Shown here: positions 42,869 through 51,595 of the stretch, in pieces | How positions within the stretch are numbered: the first letter of the stretch is position 1 | How the letters are laid out: each line of letters starts with the position of its first letter | From: JBGQOG01 sp052113705 | GTDB taxonomy: Bacteria > Pseudomonadota > Alphaproteobacteria > Rhodobacterales > Rhodobacteraceae | NCBI RefSeq assembly: GCF_052113705.1 | Contig: NZ_JBGQOG010000006.1 | Coordinates: forward strand, 186,001-250,000 | Reading direction: 5' to 3' | Length of the DNA stretch: 64,000 nucleotides | Translations under genes and position numbers: made by a program | Notes under the pieces: model-generated | Databases searched by the model: none | What the model was told of the DNA's origin: nothing | What the model saw: the letters and a program-made list of their open reading frames with translations, nothing else

Positions 42869-43675
42869 TCAGAAATTCGGCGCAACCACCGAGAAATGCA
42901 GCCGCGAGCGGTCGGTCAGATAGAGCGAGGTGTAATATTCGATCTTCTCGCCGCGGTCATTTGAACCGACGGATTCAATGCCCAGCAGCGGGCTGCCCAG
43001 CGGCACCTGCAGCAGCTTGACCTCTTCGGGTCCGGCACTGGTCGCCTCGATCCAGCGTTCGGCGCGCACCAGCCGGATGCCGTATTGCCGCCCGATCGTG
43101 TCATAGAGCGAGCGGTTCTCCATCGGCATCTTGTCCAGACCGGGCACGAAATGCTCGGGCAGTGCACAGCGCACGATGAAACGCGGATGCCCGTCCACCG
43201 ACAACAGCCGGTCGAGCACCACCACCGGCGTGTCGCTGGAAATGCCCAGGAGCTTGCACATCCGCACATTCGGCAAGGCGATCTCCTGCCGCAGGTTGCG
43301 GTGCGAGACGGTCTTGCTTTTGTCGGCCAGCTCGCCGGAAAAGCTGAGCGTGGTGCCGATGAAATCCTGCTCATCGCGGCGTCCCGCCACAAAGGCACCC
43401 TTGCCCTGCAGCTTGTAGATCATCCGCTCATTGACCAGCTGCGACAGCGCCTCGCGCACCACGGTGCGCGACACGCCAAAGCGCAGGCACAATTCGGCTT
43501 CGGACGGGAGTTGCGCATGTTCGCTCAACTCGCCTTTCAGGATCAGCTGGCTCAGCGCAGATTTGACCTGCGACCACAGCGGTGCGGATTTGCTCCGGTT
43601 TGTCGGAAGCAAAAGATCTGCAAATTCCGGTGTGTCCCTGGCCTCCAAGCCGGCTTCCTCCTGAATAATTGTCAC
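42869..43675 (-). CDS. GntR family (HutC/UTRA) transcriptional regulator
   Basis: 268 residues: GntR winged helix (about 33-100: LWSQVKSALSQLILKGEL, LPSEAELCLRFGVSRTVVREALSQLV) and a UTRA ligand-binding domain (about 120-265). It starts with GTG, which overlaps the stop of the glpD-like gene upstream (GTGA), so regulator and dehydrogenase are coupled. The likely binding sites are the two 18-bp dyads in the 45.37-45.63 kb divergent region. The effector may be a phosphorylated polyol or ketose made by the neighbouring kinase, as is usual for UTRA domains. Confidence 0.87.
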   Translation of the reverse strand: MTIIQEEAGLEARDTPEFADLLLPTNRSKSAPLWSQVKSALSQLILKGELSEHAQLPSEAELCLRFGVSRTVVREALSQLVNERMIYKLQGKGAFVAGRRDEQDFIGTTLSFSGELADKSKTVSHRNLRQEIALPNVRMCKLLGISSDTPVVVLDRLLSVDGHPRFIVRCALPEHFVPGLDKMPMENRSLYDTIGRQYGIRLVRAERWIEATSAGPEEVKLLQVPLGSPLLGIESVGSNDRGEKIEYYTSLYLTDRSRLHFSVVAPNF

Positions 43676-45366
43676 CCGATAGTCATGCGATGCCGATCTT
43701 GCAAGAGTTTTAGCGTTGCGGCCGCCTCCCCGGCCTCGCGCGTGGCATCCCAGTGCAGCGCGGCCCCCACCAGGCTGGCCAGCGCCGCCAGCCCCTGCAC
43801 TGTCACCGCCCCCTCAAAGGCCATCAGCGTGCGGCGGAGCACGACATCCTCAAGCCGGGTCACCCGCTCATCGCGGCACAGAAGCGTGATTTCGGCAGAG
43901 CTGTAGCCCGAAATGCCCGCCACCATCCCCGGTTCGGCAGCTTCGGCCAGCGCCACATCACGCGCGCGGCTGCCATAACGCGCAGCCAAAACCGCGCATC
44001 GCTCCGGCGACAGGCCGGTTTGCGCTGCAAGGTCCGCGCGATAGGCGGCGCGGTCGGCGGGCGCGAAGGGAAAACCCCGCGCGCCGCCGATCGGCAGATC
44101 CTCGGTGCTTTGCCGCCGCTTGGCCCCAAGATGCGCCAGCACCGCATCGGCAATCTGCTCGCCACAGACGCGGTAGGTGGTCCATTTGCCGCCGATCAGC
44201 GTGACCAGCGGAAACGGCCGCCCGGCCGTGGGCGGGAAATGCACCAGCTTGTGGTCGCGGCTGATCGCCCCCGTCGCCCCGGGTTTGGTCAGGGGCAAAG
44301 GCCGCACCCCGGCATAGGCAAAGACGATGTCGGCCCGCGTCAGTTGCACGCCCGGCAGGATCAGCGACAGCTCGTGGAAGAGATAGTCGATCTCGGCTTC
44401 GGTGCAGAATTTGTCATTGGCATCATCGCTGCGCAGATCGGTGGTGCCCAGCAACAGCCGGTCCTCGCCAATCGCATAGATCAGACAGGCGCGGTGATCG
44501 AGCGTCTCGAAATAGAGCATCTTGCCCGCCAGATCCCGCACCAGCGCCGCACTTTTGACCACCAGATGCGAGCCGCGCGTGCCGCCGATCATCCGCTCAT
44601 GAAAGCCGAGGTTTTCCTGCACGCCGTCGGCCCAGGCCCCGGCGGCATTCACCACCACCGTCGGGCGGACCTCGAAACGCTCGCCCGTCAGCGTGTCGGT
44701 CAGGGTCACCGCGCCATCGCGCAGCGCCCCCGCCGCAAGATAGGGGATCGCCATTGCCGCGGGGCAATCGCGCTCGGCATCGGCGACCAGCTCCGCCACC
44801 AGACGCTCCGGATGGCTGATGCTGGCGTCGTAATATTCGGCCACCGCTCGCAGGTTCGGGGCCAGCACCGGCACCTGTTTGCGCGCCGCATCCGCCAGAT
44901 ACATCCGGTGATTGGGCATGGTCTGATGCGCCACGCCAAACCGGTCATAGAGCATCAGCCCCAGCTTGACCGGCACCCCGCCCTTGGCCCCCGGCGTGCG
45001 GGTCAGGTGCAAAAACCGCAGCACCGCCATGAAAGAGCCGCGAAACCAGCTCTCCAGCGGCACCCAGACCGGCAAAGGATGCACGACATGGCAGGCGTTC
45101 TTCAGCAAGAGGTTCCGCTCGGTCAGCGACTCGCGCACCAGGGCGGCCTCGCCGGTCTCCAGATAGCGCAGCCCGCCATGGATCAGCCGCGAGGGGGCCG
45201 AGCTGGTGCCGGAGGCGAAATCCGCCGCCTCGACCAGCAGCGCCGCCTGCCCCTGGGCGGCCAGATCGCGGTAGGTGCCCACCCCGTTGATGCCGCCGCC
45301 AATGATCAGCACCGGCGGAGATTCCCCCGCGCGCAGCCGCGCCAGCTGCTCGTCTCTCGTTTGCAT
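43672..45366 (-). CDS. glpD: GlpD-type FAD-dependent glycerol-3-phosphate dehydrogenase family enzyme
   Basis: 564 residues. The FAD-binding start is PPVLIIGGGINGVGTYRDLAAQG, followed by ASGTSSAPSRLIHGGLRYLETGE and the C-terminal DAO_C domain; the GGKWTTYR motif lies near residue 400. GlpD oxidises sn-glycerol-3-phosphate to dihydroxyacetone phosphate and feeds electrons to quinone. Because the partner kinase here looks like LyxK/EryA rather than GlpK, the substrate may be another polyol phosphate, as with EryB of the erythritol pathway. Start at 45366 has GGGAGG upstream; an ATG at 45411 is less likely. Divergent from the kinase operon. Confidence 0.85.
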   Translation of the reverse strand: MQTRDEQLARLRAGESPPVLIIGGGINGVGTYRDLAAQGQAALLVEAADFASGTSSAPSRLIHGGLRYLETGEAALVRESLTERNLLLKNACHVVHPLPVWVPLESWFRGSFMAVLRFLHLTRTPGAKGGVPVKLGLMLYDRFGVAHQTMPNHRMYLADAARKQVPVLAPNLRAVAEYYDASISHPERLVAELVADAERDCPAAMAIPYLAAGALRDGAVTLTDTLTGERFEVRPTVVVNAAGAWADGVQENLGFHERMIGGTRGSHLVVKSAALVRDLAGKMLYFETLDHRACLIYAIGEDRLLLGTTDLRSDDANDKFCTEAEIDYLFHELSLILPGVQLTRADIVFAYAGVRPLPLTKPGATGAISRDHKLVHFPPTAGRPFPLVTLIGGKWTTYRVCGEQIADAVLAHLGAKRRQSTEDLPIGGARGFPFAPADRAAYRADLAAQTGLSPERCAVLAARYGSRARDVALAEAAEPGMVAGISGYSSAEITLLCRDERVTRLEDVVLRRTLMAFEGAVTVQGLAALASLVGAALHWDATREAGEAAATLKLLQDRHRMTIG

Positions 45367-45419
45367 GGCGGTTCCTCCCACCCCGTGCCGGCGCGTCTGC
45401 AGACAGGACAACGCCGCGT

Positions 45420-45437
45420 AACTGTTAATGACAAGTT
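45420..45437. promoter_or_regulatory. 18-bp dyad, copy 1 (candidate HutC/GntR operator)
   Basis: AACTGTTAATGACAAGTT, 54 nt upstream of the glpD-like start. It matches copy 2 at 15 of 18 positions, and its ends are inverted (AACT...AGTT). It is probably bound by the GntR/HutC regulator encoded behind glpD. Confidence 0.6.
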
Positions 45438-45568
45438 ATGCGAGGTTTGCGGCGGACAGAGAAGATGATTCTGATACTGGACGAAATAAATTCCGAATAT
45501 TTCCGACAGATGCCAGAAAACGCTCATTAATTTAGATTTCTTGACAGATGCCGAATCTCGGTTAGGTT

Positions 45569-45586
45569 AACTTATAATAACAAGTT
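45569..45586. promoter_or_regulatory. 18-bp dyad, copy 2 overlapping a -10-like TATAAT
   Basis: AACTTATAATAACAAGTT, 47 nt upstream of the kinase start, with AACTT/AAGTT ends inverted. It encloses TATAAT at 45573-45578; the matching -35 is poor. A TTGACA at 45541-45546 could instead pair with TAGGTT at 45563. Occupancy here would block the operon promoter. Confidence 0.6.
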
Positions 45587-45633
45587 GGGTCGATCGGGAA
45601 GAGGAGCCGGGTCGACTCGATAGGGAGGATAGC

Positions 45634-47166
45634 ATGAAAAACTGTGTGCTCGGCATTGATGCCGGGGGCACCATGACGAAGGCTGCGCTTTTCGATTATT
45701 CGGGAAGAGAGCTGGCCTGCGCACGGCGCAAGAATGTCATGGCGTTTCCGCATTCGGGCTGGACCGAACGTGATCCGGAGGGGATGTGGCAGGCCACAGC
45801 CGAGGCGATCCGCGAAGTCCTGACACTGGCGGATATTGAACCGCAAGACATCGCGGCGGTCAGCGTCGCGGGCTATGGCAGCGGCCTTTATATCGTGGAT
45901 GACGCGGCAAATCCGGTGCGTCCCGGGATTGTCTCGACCGACAGCCGTGCCGCCGCGCTGATCGCGGAATGGACCGAAGCCGGGCTTGCGGCGCAGGTCG
46001 AGCCGATGATCCAGCAGCGTCTGTGGTCAGGTCAGTCGCTGGCGCTTCTGGGCTGGCTGCAACGCCACGAACCCGAGGTGATCCGGCCCGGCCATCATGT
46101 GCTGTTTTGCAAGGATTTTCTGCGCGCCAAGCTTTGCGGCGACTTTTCCACCGATCCCTCGGATGCCGGGATTGCCGGGCTGATCGATGTGACCCGCTCG
46201 GCCTATGCGGAGGAAGCGCTGCACCTTCTCGGGCTCGAGGCCTGGTTGCCGATGCTGCCGCCGATTGGCGCCGCCTGTGACATCGTGGGCGGGATCAGCG
46301 CCGAAGCCGCCCGGCTGACCGGCCTGGCGGAAGGCACCCCCGTCGTGCGCGGCGTGGTGGATGTGACCGCCGCCGCCCTGTCGTCGGGCCTGACCCGCCC
46401 GGAGGAAATGAGCGTTGTGGCGGGCACGTTCAGCATCAATTCCACCCTGCATGCAACGCCGCGCCAGTCGCTGGCCCCGTTCCTGCAAACGCCCTATCCG
46501 CTGGGCGGCTATCTCGCCACCGAAGGGGCGGCCACCTCGGCCAGCAATCTGGAATGGATGGTGAAAACCCTGCTGACGCATGGCGGCGCGCTGCCGCCGG
46601 AACAGGCGGTGGGCATCTATGATGTGATCAACACCGCCGTGTCGCGCAAACTCGGCCAGCCGCGCGAGGCCTTGTTCTTCCCCTTCCTCTTTGGCGGCCC
46701 GAACGGCGCCCCGGCGGGCCTTCTCGGGATGACGGCCGAATACAGCTTTGACGACATCATGCTCGCGGTGTTCGAGGGGATCGTCTTTGCGCATAAGGTT
46801 GATGTGGACCGGCTGCTCTCGGGCAATGATGCCGCCCGGCCGCAGGTGATCCGGCTGGCGGGCGGGGCCTCGCGCTCCGAACTGTGGTCCGAGATGTTTG
46901 CCGATATTCTGGGTCTGCCCGTCGAGGTGCCGGACGGCTCGGAACTGGGCGCGCTGGGGGTGGCCATCTGCGCCGCCACCGCCGTTGGCGCGCATCCCTC
47001 GCTGAAGGATGCGGTGACGGCGATGACCCGCATTGGCCGCCGCCACAAGGGCGACGCGCTGCGCGCCAAGCCCTATCTGGCGAAATATCCCCGCTATCTG
47101 GGCCTCAGCGAAGCGCTCGCTGCGGCATGGTCTCCCCCCGCAACGTCAGGCCTGCAGCATGTTTGA
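45634..47166 (+). CDS. FGGY-family carbohydrate kinase (LyxK/EryA-like)
   Basis: 510 residues. The ATP-binding start (LGIDAGGTMTKAALFD), HSGWTERDPEGMW near residue 45, RGVVDVTAAALSSGL (catalytic Asp region) near 245 and the C-terminal RLAGGASRSELWSEM fit FGGY kinases. The wording is closest, from memory, to L-xylulose/erythritol kinases (LyxK, EryA) rather than glycerol kinase. It would phosphorylate the imported polyol or ketose; the GlpD-like enzyme would oxidise the product. GGGAGG lies 8 nt before the ATG, and the stop overlaps the first ATPase gene by 8 nt. Confidence 0.82.
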   Translation: MKNCVLGIDAGGTMTKAALFDYSGRELACARRKNVMAFPHSGWTERDPEGMWQATAEAIREVLTLADIEPQDIAAVSVAGYGSGLYIVDDAANPVRPGIVSTDSRAAALIAEWTEAGLAAQVEPMIQQRLWSGQSLALLGWLQRHEPEVIRPGHHVLFCKDFLRAKLCGDFSTDPSDAGIAGLIDVTRSAYAEEALHLLGLEAWLPMLPPIGAACDIVGGISAEAARLTGLAEGTPVVRGVVDVTAAALSSGLTRPEEMSVVAGTFSINSTLHATPRQSLAPFLQTPYPLGGYLATEGAATSASNLEWMVKTLLTHGGALPPEQAVGIYDVINTAVSRKLGQPREALFFPFLFGGPNGAPAGLLGMTAEYSFDDIMLAVFEGIVFAHKVDVDRLLSGNDAARPQVIRLAGGASRSELWSEMFADILGLPVEVPDGSELGALGVAICAATAVGAHPSLKDAVTAMTRIGRRHKGDALRAKPYLAKYPRYLGLSEALAAAWSPPATSGLQHV

Positions 47167-48253
47167 ACTTCAGGGTATCTCGCGCGTGGTCAAGGGCCAG
47201 ACCTGGATCCATCCCACCACGCTCACCCTCGAACGCGGCACGATGAACGTGCTGCTGGGGGCAACACTCTCGGGAAAAACCTCGCTGATGCGGCTGATGG
47301 CGGGGCTGGATCAGCCCAGCACCGGCCGTCTGATCTGGGATGGTCAGGACGTCACCGGCATGCCCGTGCAAAAGCGGCGGGTGGCGATGGTCTATCAGCA
47401 ATTCATCAATTACCCCTCGATGACGGTCTATGACAACATCGCCTCACCGTTGAAACTGATGGGAAAATCCGCCGCCGAGATTGACCGTGCGGTGCGCGAC
47501 ACCTCCGAGATGCTGAAACTCACCCCGCTTCTGGACCGCAAGCCGCTGGAACTCTCGGGCGGGCAGCAACAGCGCTGCGCGCTGGCGCGGGCCTTGGTGA
47601 AAGAAGCCGGTCTCGTGCTCTTTGACGAGCCGCTGGCCAACCTTGATTACAAGCTGCGCGAGGAACTCCGCAGCGAGATCCCCAAGATCTTTGAGGCCTC
47701 GGGCGCGATCTTTGTCTATGCGACGACCGAGCCGGAAGAGGCGCTGTTGCTTGGCGGCAATACCGCGACGCTGTCGCAGGGCCGCGTCACCCAGTTCGGC
47801 CCGACGCCGCAGGTCTATCGCCGCCCGGTGGACACCACCACGGCACGGGTTTTCTCGGACCCGCCGATGAACTTCATCCGCTGCGACAAGCGCGACGGGC
47901 GGCTGACGCTGGGCGACGGGGCCACGACCCCCGCCGAGGGCGGTTTCGCCGCTCTGCCCGATGGAAGCTACACCGCCGGTTTTCGCGGCAACCATCTGAC
48001 ATTGCACCGCGAAAGCGGCACCGGCATCGAATTTCCCTGCGCGGTGGCGGTGACCGAGATCACCGGATCGGAGAGCTTTTTGCATCTGGATCACGGGACG
48101 GACCGCTGGGTCGGTCTGGTGGAAGGGGTGCATGATCTGGATGCGGGCACCGCGGTTTCGGTCTGGCTGGACCCGTCGCACATCTATCTATTCGGGCCGG
48201 ATGGTGCGCTGGTGGCCCCTGCCGCCTACGCCCTGGCCAGTCAGGGGAATTGA
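47159..48253 (+). CDS. ABC transporter ATP-binding protein, GlpS-like
   Basis: 364 residues of the sugar/polyol (CUT1-type) ATPase group: Walker A GATLSGKTS, Q-loop MVYQQFINYPSMTV, signature LSGGQQQRCALARALV, Walker B LVLFDEPLANLD, and a C-terminal TOBE domain (from about 235). The switch histidine position reads YATTEPEEAL, so the usual H is threonine. Relatives pair with a GlpT-like ATPase in rhizobial glycerol transporters (GlpSTPQV), the gene order seen here. The lost histidine suggests that the two ATPases divide the catalytic work. Confidence 0.85.
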   Translation: MFELQGISRVVKGQTWIHPTTLTLERGTMNVLLGATLSGKTSLMRLMAGLDQPSTGRLIWDGQDVTGMPVQKRRVAMVYQQFINYPSMTVYDNIASPLKLMGKSAAEIDRAVRDTSEMLKLTPLLDRKPLELSGGQQQRCALARALVKEAGLVLFDEPLANLDYKLREELRSEIPKIFEASGAIFVYATTEPEEALLLGGNTATLSQGRVTQFGPTPQVYRRPVDTTTARVFSDPPMNFIRCDKRDGRLTLGDGATTPAEGGFAALPDGSYTAGFRGNHLTLHRESGTGIEFPCAVAVTEITGSESFLHLDHGTDRWVGLVEGVHDLDAGTAVSVWLDPSHIYLFGPDGALVAPAAYALASQGN

Positions 48254-48254
48254 C

Positions 48255-49355
48255 ATGGCACAGATCACCCTTTCCAACCTTGCCCACAGCTACATCAGCC
48301 ACCCGAGCAAGGACTCGCATTTCGCGCTGAAAGAGATGAACCATGTCTGGCAGGATGGCGGCGCCTATGCGCTGCTGGGTGCCTCGGGATGCGGCAAGAC
48401 CACGCTGTTGAACGTGATTTCCGGCCTGATCCGCCCCAGCCAGGGCCGCGTGCTCTTTGGCGATCAGGATGTGACCCATGCGCCCACCGCCGCGCGCAAC
48501 ATCGCGCAGGTTTTCCAGTTTCCCGTGGTCTATGACACGATGACCGTGCGCGAAAATCTGGCCTTTCCGCTGCGCAACCGCGGGATGGACGCGGCCTATA
48601 TCGCCGCCCGGGTCGAGCAGATCGCGCAGATGATCGGCATGGAGGCAACGCTGAACCGCAAGGCGCGCGGCCTGACCGCCGATGCCAAGCAAAAGATCAG
48701 CCTGGGCCGCGGCATGGTGCGCGAGGATGTCAATGCGATCCTCTTCGATGAGCCGCTGACGGTGATCGACCCGCATATGAAATGGGAGCTGCGGACCCAG
48801 CTGAAACAGCTGCACCGGCAGTTCGGCCATACGATGATCTATGTGACCCATGACCAGACCGAGGCGCTGACCTTTGCCGACAAGGTGGTGGTGATGCACG
48901 AGGGGCGCGTGGTGCAGATGGGCACGCCGCAAGAGCTGTTCGAGACGCCCGAGCATACCTTCGTCGGCTATTTCATCGGCTCGCCGGGGATGAACCTGAT
49001 GGAGGCCGAGGTCGAGGGCAATGTGGCGCATGTGGCGGGCACGCGGATCGCGCTGGCCGGTACCTATGCGCCGATGCAGGGCCGGGTGCAGATCGGGATC
49101 CGTCCGGAATTCGTCACCCTGACCGACGGCCGCACGGGCGGGGTGCCGGTGCAGATCCGGCGGATCGAAGATGTCGGCCGCCACCGCATTCTGCGCGCCG
49201 ATTTTGCCGGGGGCGAGATCAGCGCGATCCTGCCCGAAGAGGCCGAGCTCGCGGCCGGGATGACGCATCTGCATTTCGCCCCCGCCCAGATCAGCGTTTT
49301 TGAGAACGATTGGCGCCAGAACCCGCTGGGTTCATTCATCGGAAAGGCCGCGTGA
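48255..49355 (+). CDS. ABC transporter ATP-binding protein, GlpT-like
   Basis: 366 residues. Walker A GASGCGKTT, Walker B AILFDEPLTVID and switch YVTHDQTEAL are intact, but the signature region reads LTADAKQKISLGRGMVR instead of LSGGQ, a trait I recall from GlpT-type subunits. The companion ATPase has a good signature but a changed H-loop, so together they could form one complete and one degenerate site. TOBE domain at the C-terminus. Its stop shares one base with the next ATG (TGATG). Confidence 0.85.
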   Translation: MAQITLSNLAHSYISHPSKDSHFALKEMNHVWQDGGAYALLGASGCGKTTLLNVISGLIRPSQGRVLFGDQDVTHAPTAARNIAQVFQFPVVYDTMTVRENLAFPLRNRGMDAAYIAARVEQIAQMIGMEATLNRKARGLTADAKQKISLGRGMVREDVNAILFDEPLTVIDPHMKWELRTQLKQLHRQFGHTMIYVTHDQTEALTFADKVVVMHEGRVVQMGTPQELFETPEHTFVGYFIGSPGMNLMEAEVEGNVAHVAGTRIALAGTYAPMQGRVQIGIRPEFVTLTDGRTGGVPVQIRRIEDVGRHRILRADFAGGEISAILPEEAELAAGMTHLHFAPAQISVFENDWRQNPLGSFIGKAA

Positions 49356-50227
49356 TGGAAAAGACAGTCAACCAAAAAGCATGGTTTCTGGTGCTGCCGG
49401 TGTTCCTGCTTGTCGCTTTCTCGGCGGTGATCCCGCTGATGACGGTGGTGAATTACTCGGTTCAGGACACATTCGGGAACAACGCTTTCTTCTGGGCGGG
49501 CCTTGAGTGGTTCGAGGACATGCTGAAGTCTGACCGGCTTTGGGGCGCGCTGGGGCGGCAGATCATCTTTTCGGCCACCATCCTCGCCATCGAGGTGCCG
49601 CTGGGCATCATCGTGGCGCTGAACATGCCGAAAAAGGGCGGCTGGTCCAGCTTTTGTCTGGTGATGATCGCCCTGCCCCTGCTGATCCCGTGGAACGTGG
49701 TGGGCACGATCTGGCAGCTGTTCACCCGCGTCGACATCGGCCTCCTGGGCGCCACGCTGCTGGCGCTGGGGATCGAGATCAACCCCGGGCGCGACCCGAT
49801 TGCCGCCTGGGTGCTGGTGGTGGTGATGGATGTCTGGCACTGGACCTCGCTCGTGGCCCTGTTGTGCTACGCCGGGCTGCAATCGATCCCGCAGGCCTAT
49901 TATCAGGCGGCGCGCATCGATCAGGCCAGCCGCTGGAGCGTGTTCCGCTATATCGAGCTGCCCAAGATGGGGGGCGTGCTGCTGATCGCCGTGCTGCTGC
50001 GCTTCATGGACAGTTTCATGATCTACACCGAGCCCTTCGTGCTCACCGGCGGCGGCCCCGGCAATGCCACCACCTTCCTGTCGATCGATCTGGTGAAAAT
50101 GGCGATCGGGCAGTTTGACCTCGGGCCCGCCGCCGCCTTCTCGATCATGTATTTCCTGGTGATCTTGCTGGTGTGCTGGGTGTTCTACACCGTGATGACC
50201 ACGCTCGACAAACAAGAGGAGCGCTGA
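49355..50227 (+). CDS. ABC transporter permease, GlpP-like (sugar/polyol type)
   Basis: 290 residues, six membrane segments. It has the MalF-type EAA loop (YQAARIDQASRWSVFRYIELPKM) near residue 195 and GGGPGNATTFLSIDLVKMAI near 235, both usual for CUT1 permeases. It starts at an ATG overlapping the previous stop. Forms the channel with the GlpQ-like permease. Confidence 0.88.
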   Translation: MEKTVNQKAWFLVLPVFLLVAFSAVIPLMTVVNYSVQDTFGNNAFFWAGLEWFEDMLKSDRLWGALGRQIIFSATILAIEVPLGIIVALNMPKKGGWSSFCLVMIALPLLIPWNVVGTIWQLFTRVDIGLLGATLLALGIEINPGRDPIAAWVLVVVMDVWHWTSLVALLCYAGLQSIPQAYYQAARIDQASRWSVFRYIELPKMGGVLLIAVLLRFMDSFMIYTEPFVLTGGGPGNATTFLSIDLVKMAIGQFDLGPAAAFSIMYFLVILLVCWVFYTVMTTLDKQEER

Positions 50228-50228
50228 G

Positions 50229-51068
50229 ATGGCCACCCCTACCCCACACCGCGCCGCAAAAGACTGGGGCAAACCGGTGTCGATCCTGATCATGACGCTG
50301 TTCCTGATCTTTCTCTTCGTGCCGATCTACTGGCTGATCAACATGAGCCTGAAGTCGAACACCGAGATCCTGACCAGCATCGCGCTTTGGCCCAAGGATC
50401 TGACCTTCGTGAACTTTGAAAAGATCTTCAGCGACTCCACCTGGTACATGGGCTATGTCAATTCGCTGATCTATGTGGTGATGAACACCGTCATCTCGAT
50501 CACCGTGGCGCTGCCCGCTGCCTATGCCTTCTCGCGCTACAGCTTTGTCGGCGACAAGCATCTGTTCTTCTGGCTCTTGACCAACCGCATGGCGCCGCCC
50601 GCCGTTTTCGCGCTGCCCTTCTTCCAGCTCTATTCGTCGATCGGCCTCTTTGACACCCATATCGCCGTGGCGCTGGCGCATTGCCTCTTCAACATCCCGC
50701 TGGCGGTCTGGATCCTTGAGGGTTTCATGCGCGGTGTCCCGCGCGAGATCGACGAGACCGCCTATATCGACGGCTATTCCTTTGGCGGCTTCTTCGTGAA
50801 GATCTTCGTGCCGCTGATTGCCTCCGGCATCGGGGTCGCCGCCTTCTTCTGCTTCATGTTCTCCTGGGTCGACCTGCTGCTGTCGCGCACGCTGACCTCG
50901 GTCAATGTGAAAACCATCGGGGTGGCGATGACGCGCACCTCCTCGGCCACCGGCTTTGACTATGGGCTGCTGGCGGCGGCGGGTGTGCTGACCATCATCC
51001 CCGGCGCGCTGGTGATCTACTTTGTCCGCAACTACATCGCCAAGGGCTTTGCCCTGGGGAGGGTGTGA
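50229..51068 (+). CDS. ABC transporter permease, GlpQ-like (sugar/polyol type)
   Basis: 279 residues, six membrane segments. MalG-type features: FLFVPIYWLINMSLKSNTEI at the N-terminus, an EAA loop (EIDETAYIDGYSFGGFFVKIFVPLI) near residue 180 and a C-terminal KGFALGRV. One nt separates it from the partner permease gene, and its stop overlaps the next start. Confidence 0.88.
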   Translation: MATPTPHRAAKDWGKPVSILIMTLFLIFLFVPIYWLINMSLKSNTEILTSIALWPKDLTFVNFEKIFSDSTWYMGYVNSLIYVVMNTVISITVALPAAYAFSRYSFVGDKHLFFWLLTNRMAPPAVFALPFFQLYSSIGLFDTHIAVALAHCLFNIPLAVWILEGFMRGVPREIDETAYIDGYSFGGFFVKIFVPLIASGIGVAAFFCFMFSWVDLLLSRTLTSVNVKTIGVAMTRTSSATGFDYGLLAAAGVLTIIPGALVIYFVRNYIAKGFALGRV

Positions 51069-51469
51069 TGACCACGACGCGCTGGCCCCTGATCTACACC
51101 GCCACCGGCACCTTGATGCTTGCGGCACTGGCCGCCCTCCTGTGGGCGACGCCGCGCACCGAGGATGGGTTTGACTGGTTCGAGCCGATGATCAAAGGCG
51201 GCTGGATGGCCTGGACCTTTCCGGTCGCCCTGTTCTTCTACCTCATTGCCTGCCTGCTGGTGACCTTCACCATTCTGGCAATCCGCTTTCCCGAGACACC
51301 GCGCATCGGGGTGCTGCACATCGAAACCACGCGCGGTGACCGGCTTTTCATTTCCCTTCTGGGCTCGGCCTTCATCTGTCTGGCCTGGCTCGCGTTGATC
51401 GGAGCTCCCGTCTGGGGCGCTCTGGTTGTCTGCCTGATCTTTGCCACAGCGGTGTTCCGCTGGGTCTGA
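51068..51469 (+). CDS. DUF2160 family small membrane protein of the glycerol-type ABC transporter
   Basis: 133 residues with three to four membrane segments (PLIYTATGTLMLAALAALLW, FPVALFFYLIACLLVTFTILAIRF, then a C-terminal pair) and the conserved GDRLFISLLGSAFI. Proteins of this type sit in GlpSTPQ-like operons between permease and binding-protein genes, as here, and may be an accessory subunit. ATG at 51068 overlaps the preceding TGA; a GTG one codon earlier is possible. Confidence 0.75.
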   Translation: MTTTRWPLIYTATGTLMLAALAALLWATPRTEDGFDWFEPMIKGGWMAWTFPVALFFYLIACLLVTFTILAIRFPETPRIGVLHIETTRGDRLFISLLGSAFICLAWLALIGAPVWGALVVCLIFATAVFRWV

Positions 51470-51595
51470 CGCCGGGAGGACGTCATGGCCAACCACGGCC
51501 AGGATCATGCCAAAAACAGCTGTGCGGCGCGGATGGATGTCCCCGCCCCCCGGCACCTGCAGACCAGTAACGTCTCACATTCTGGGAGGAATACC

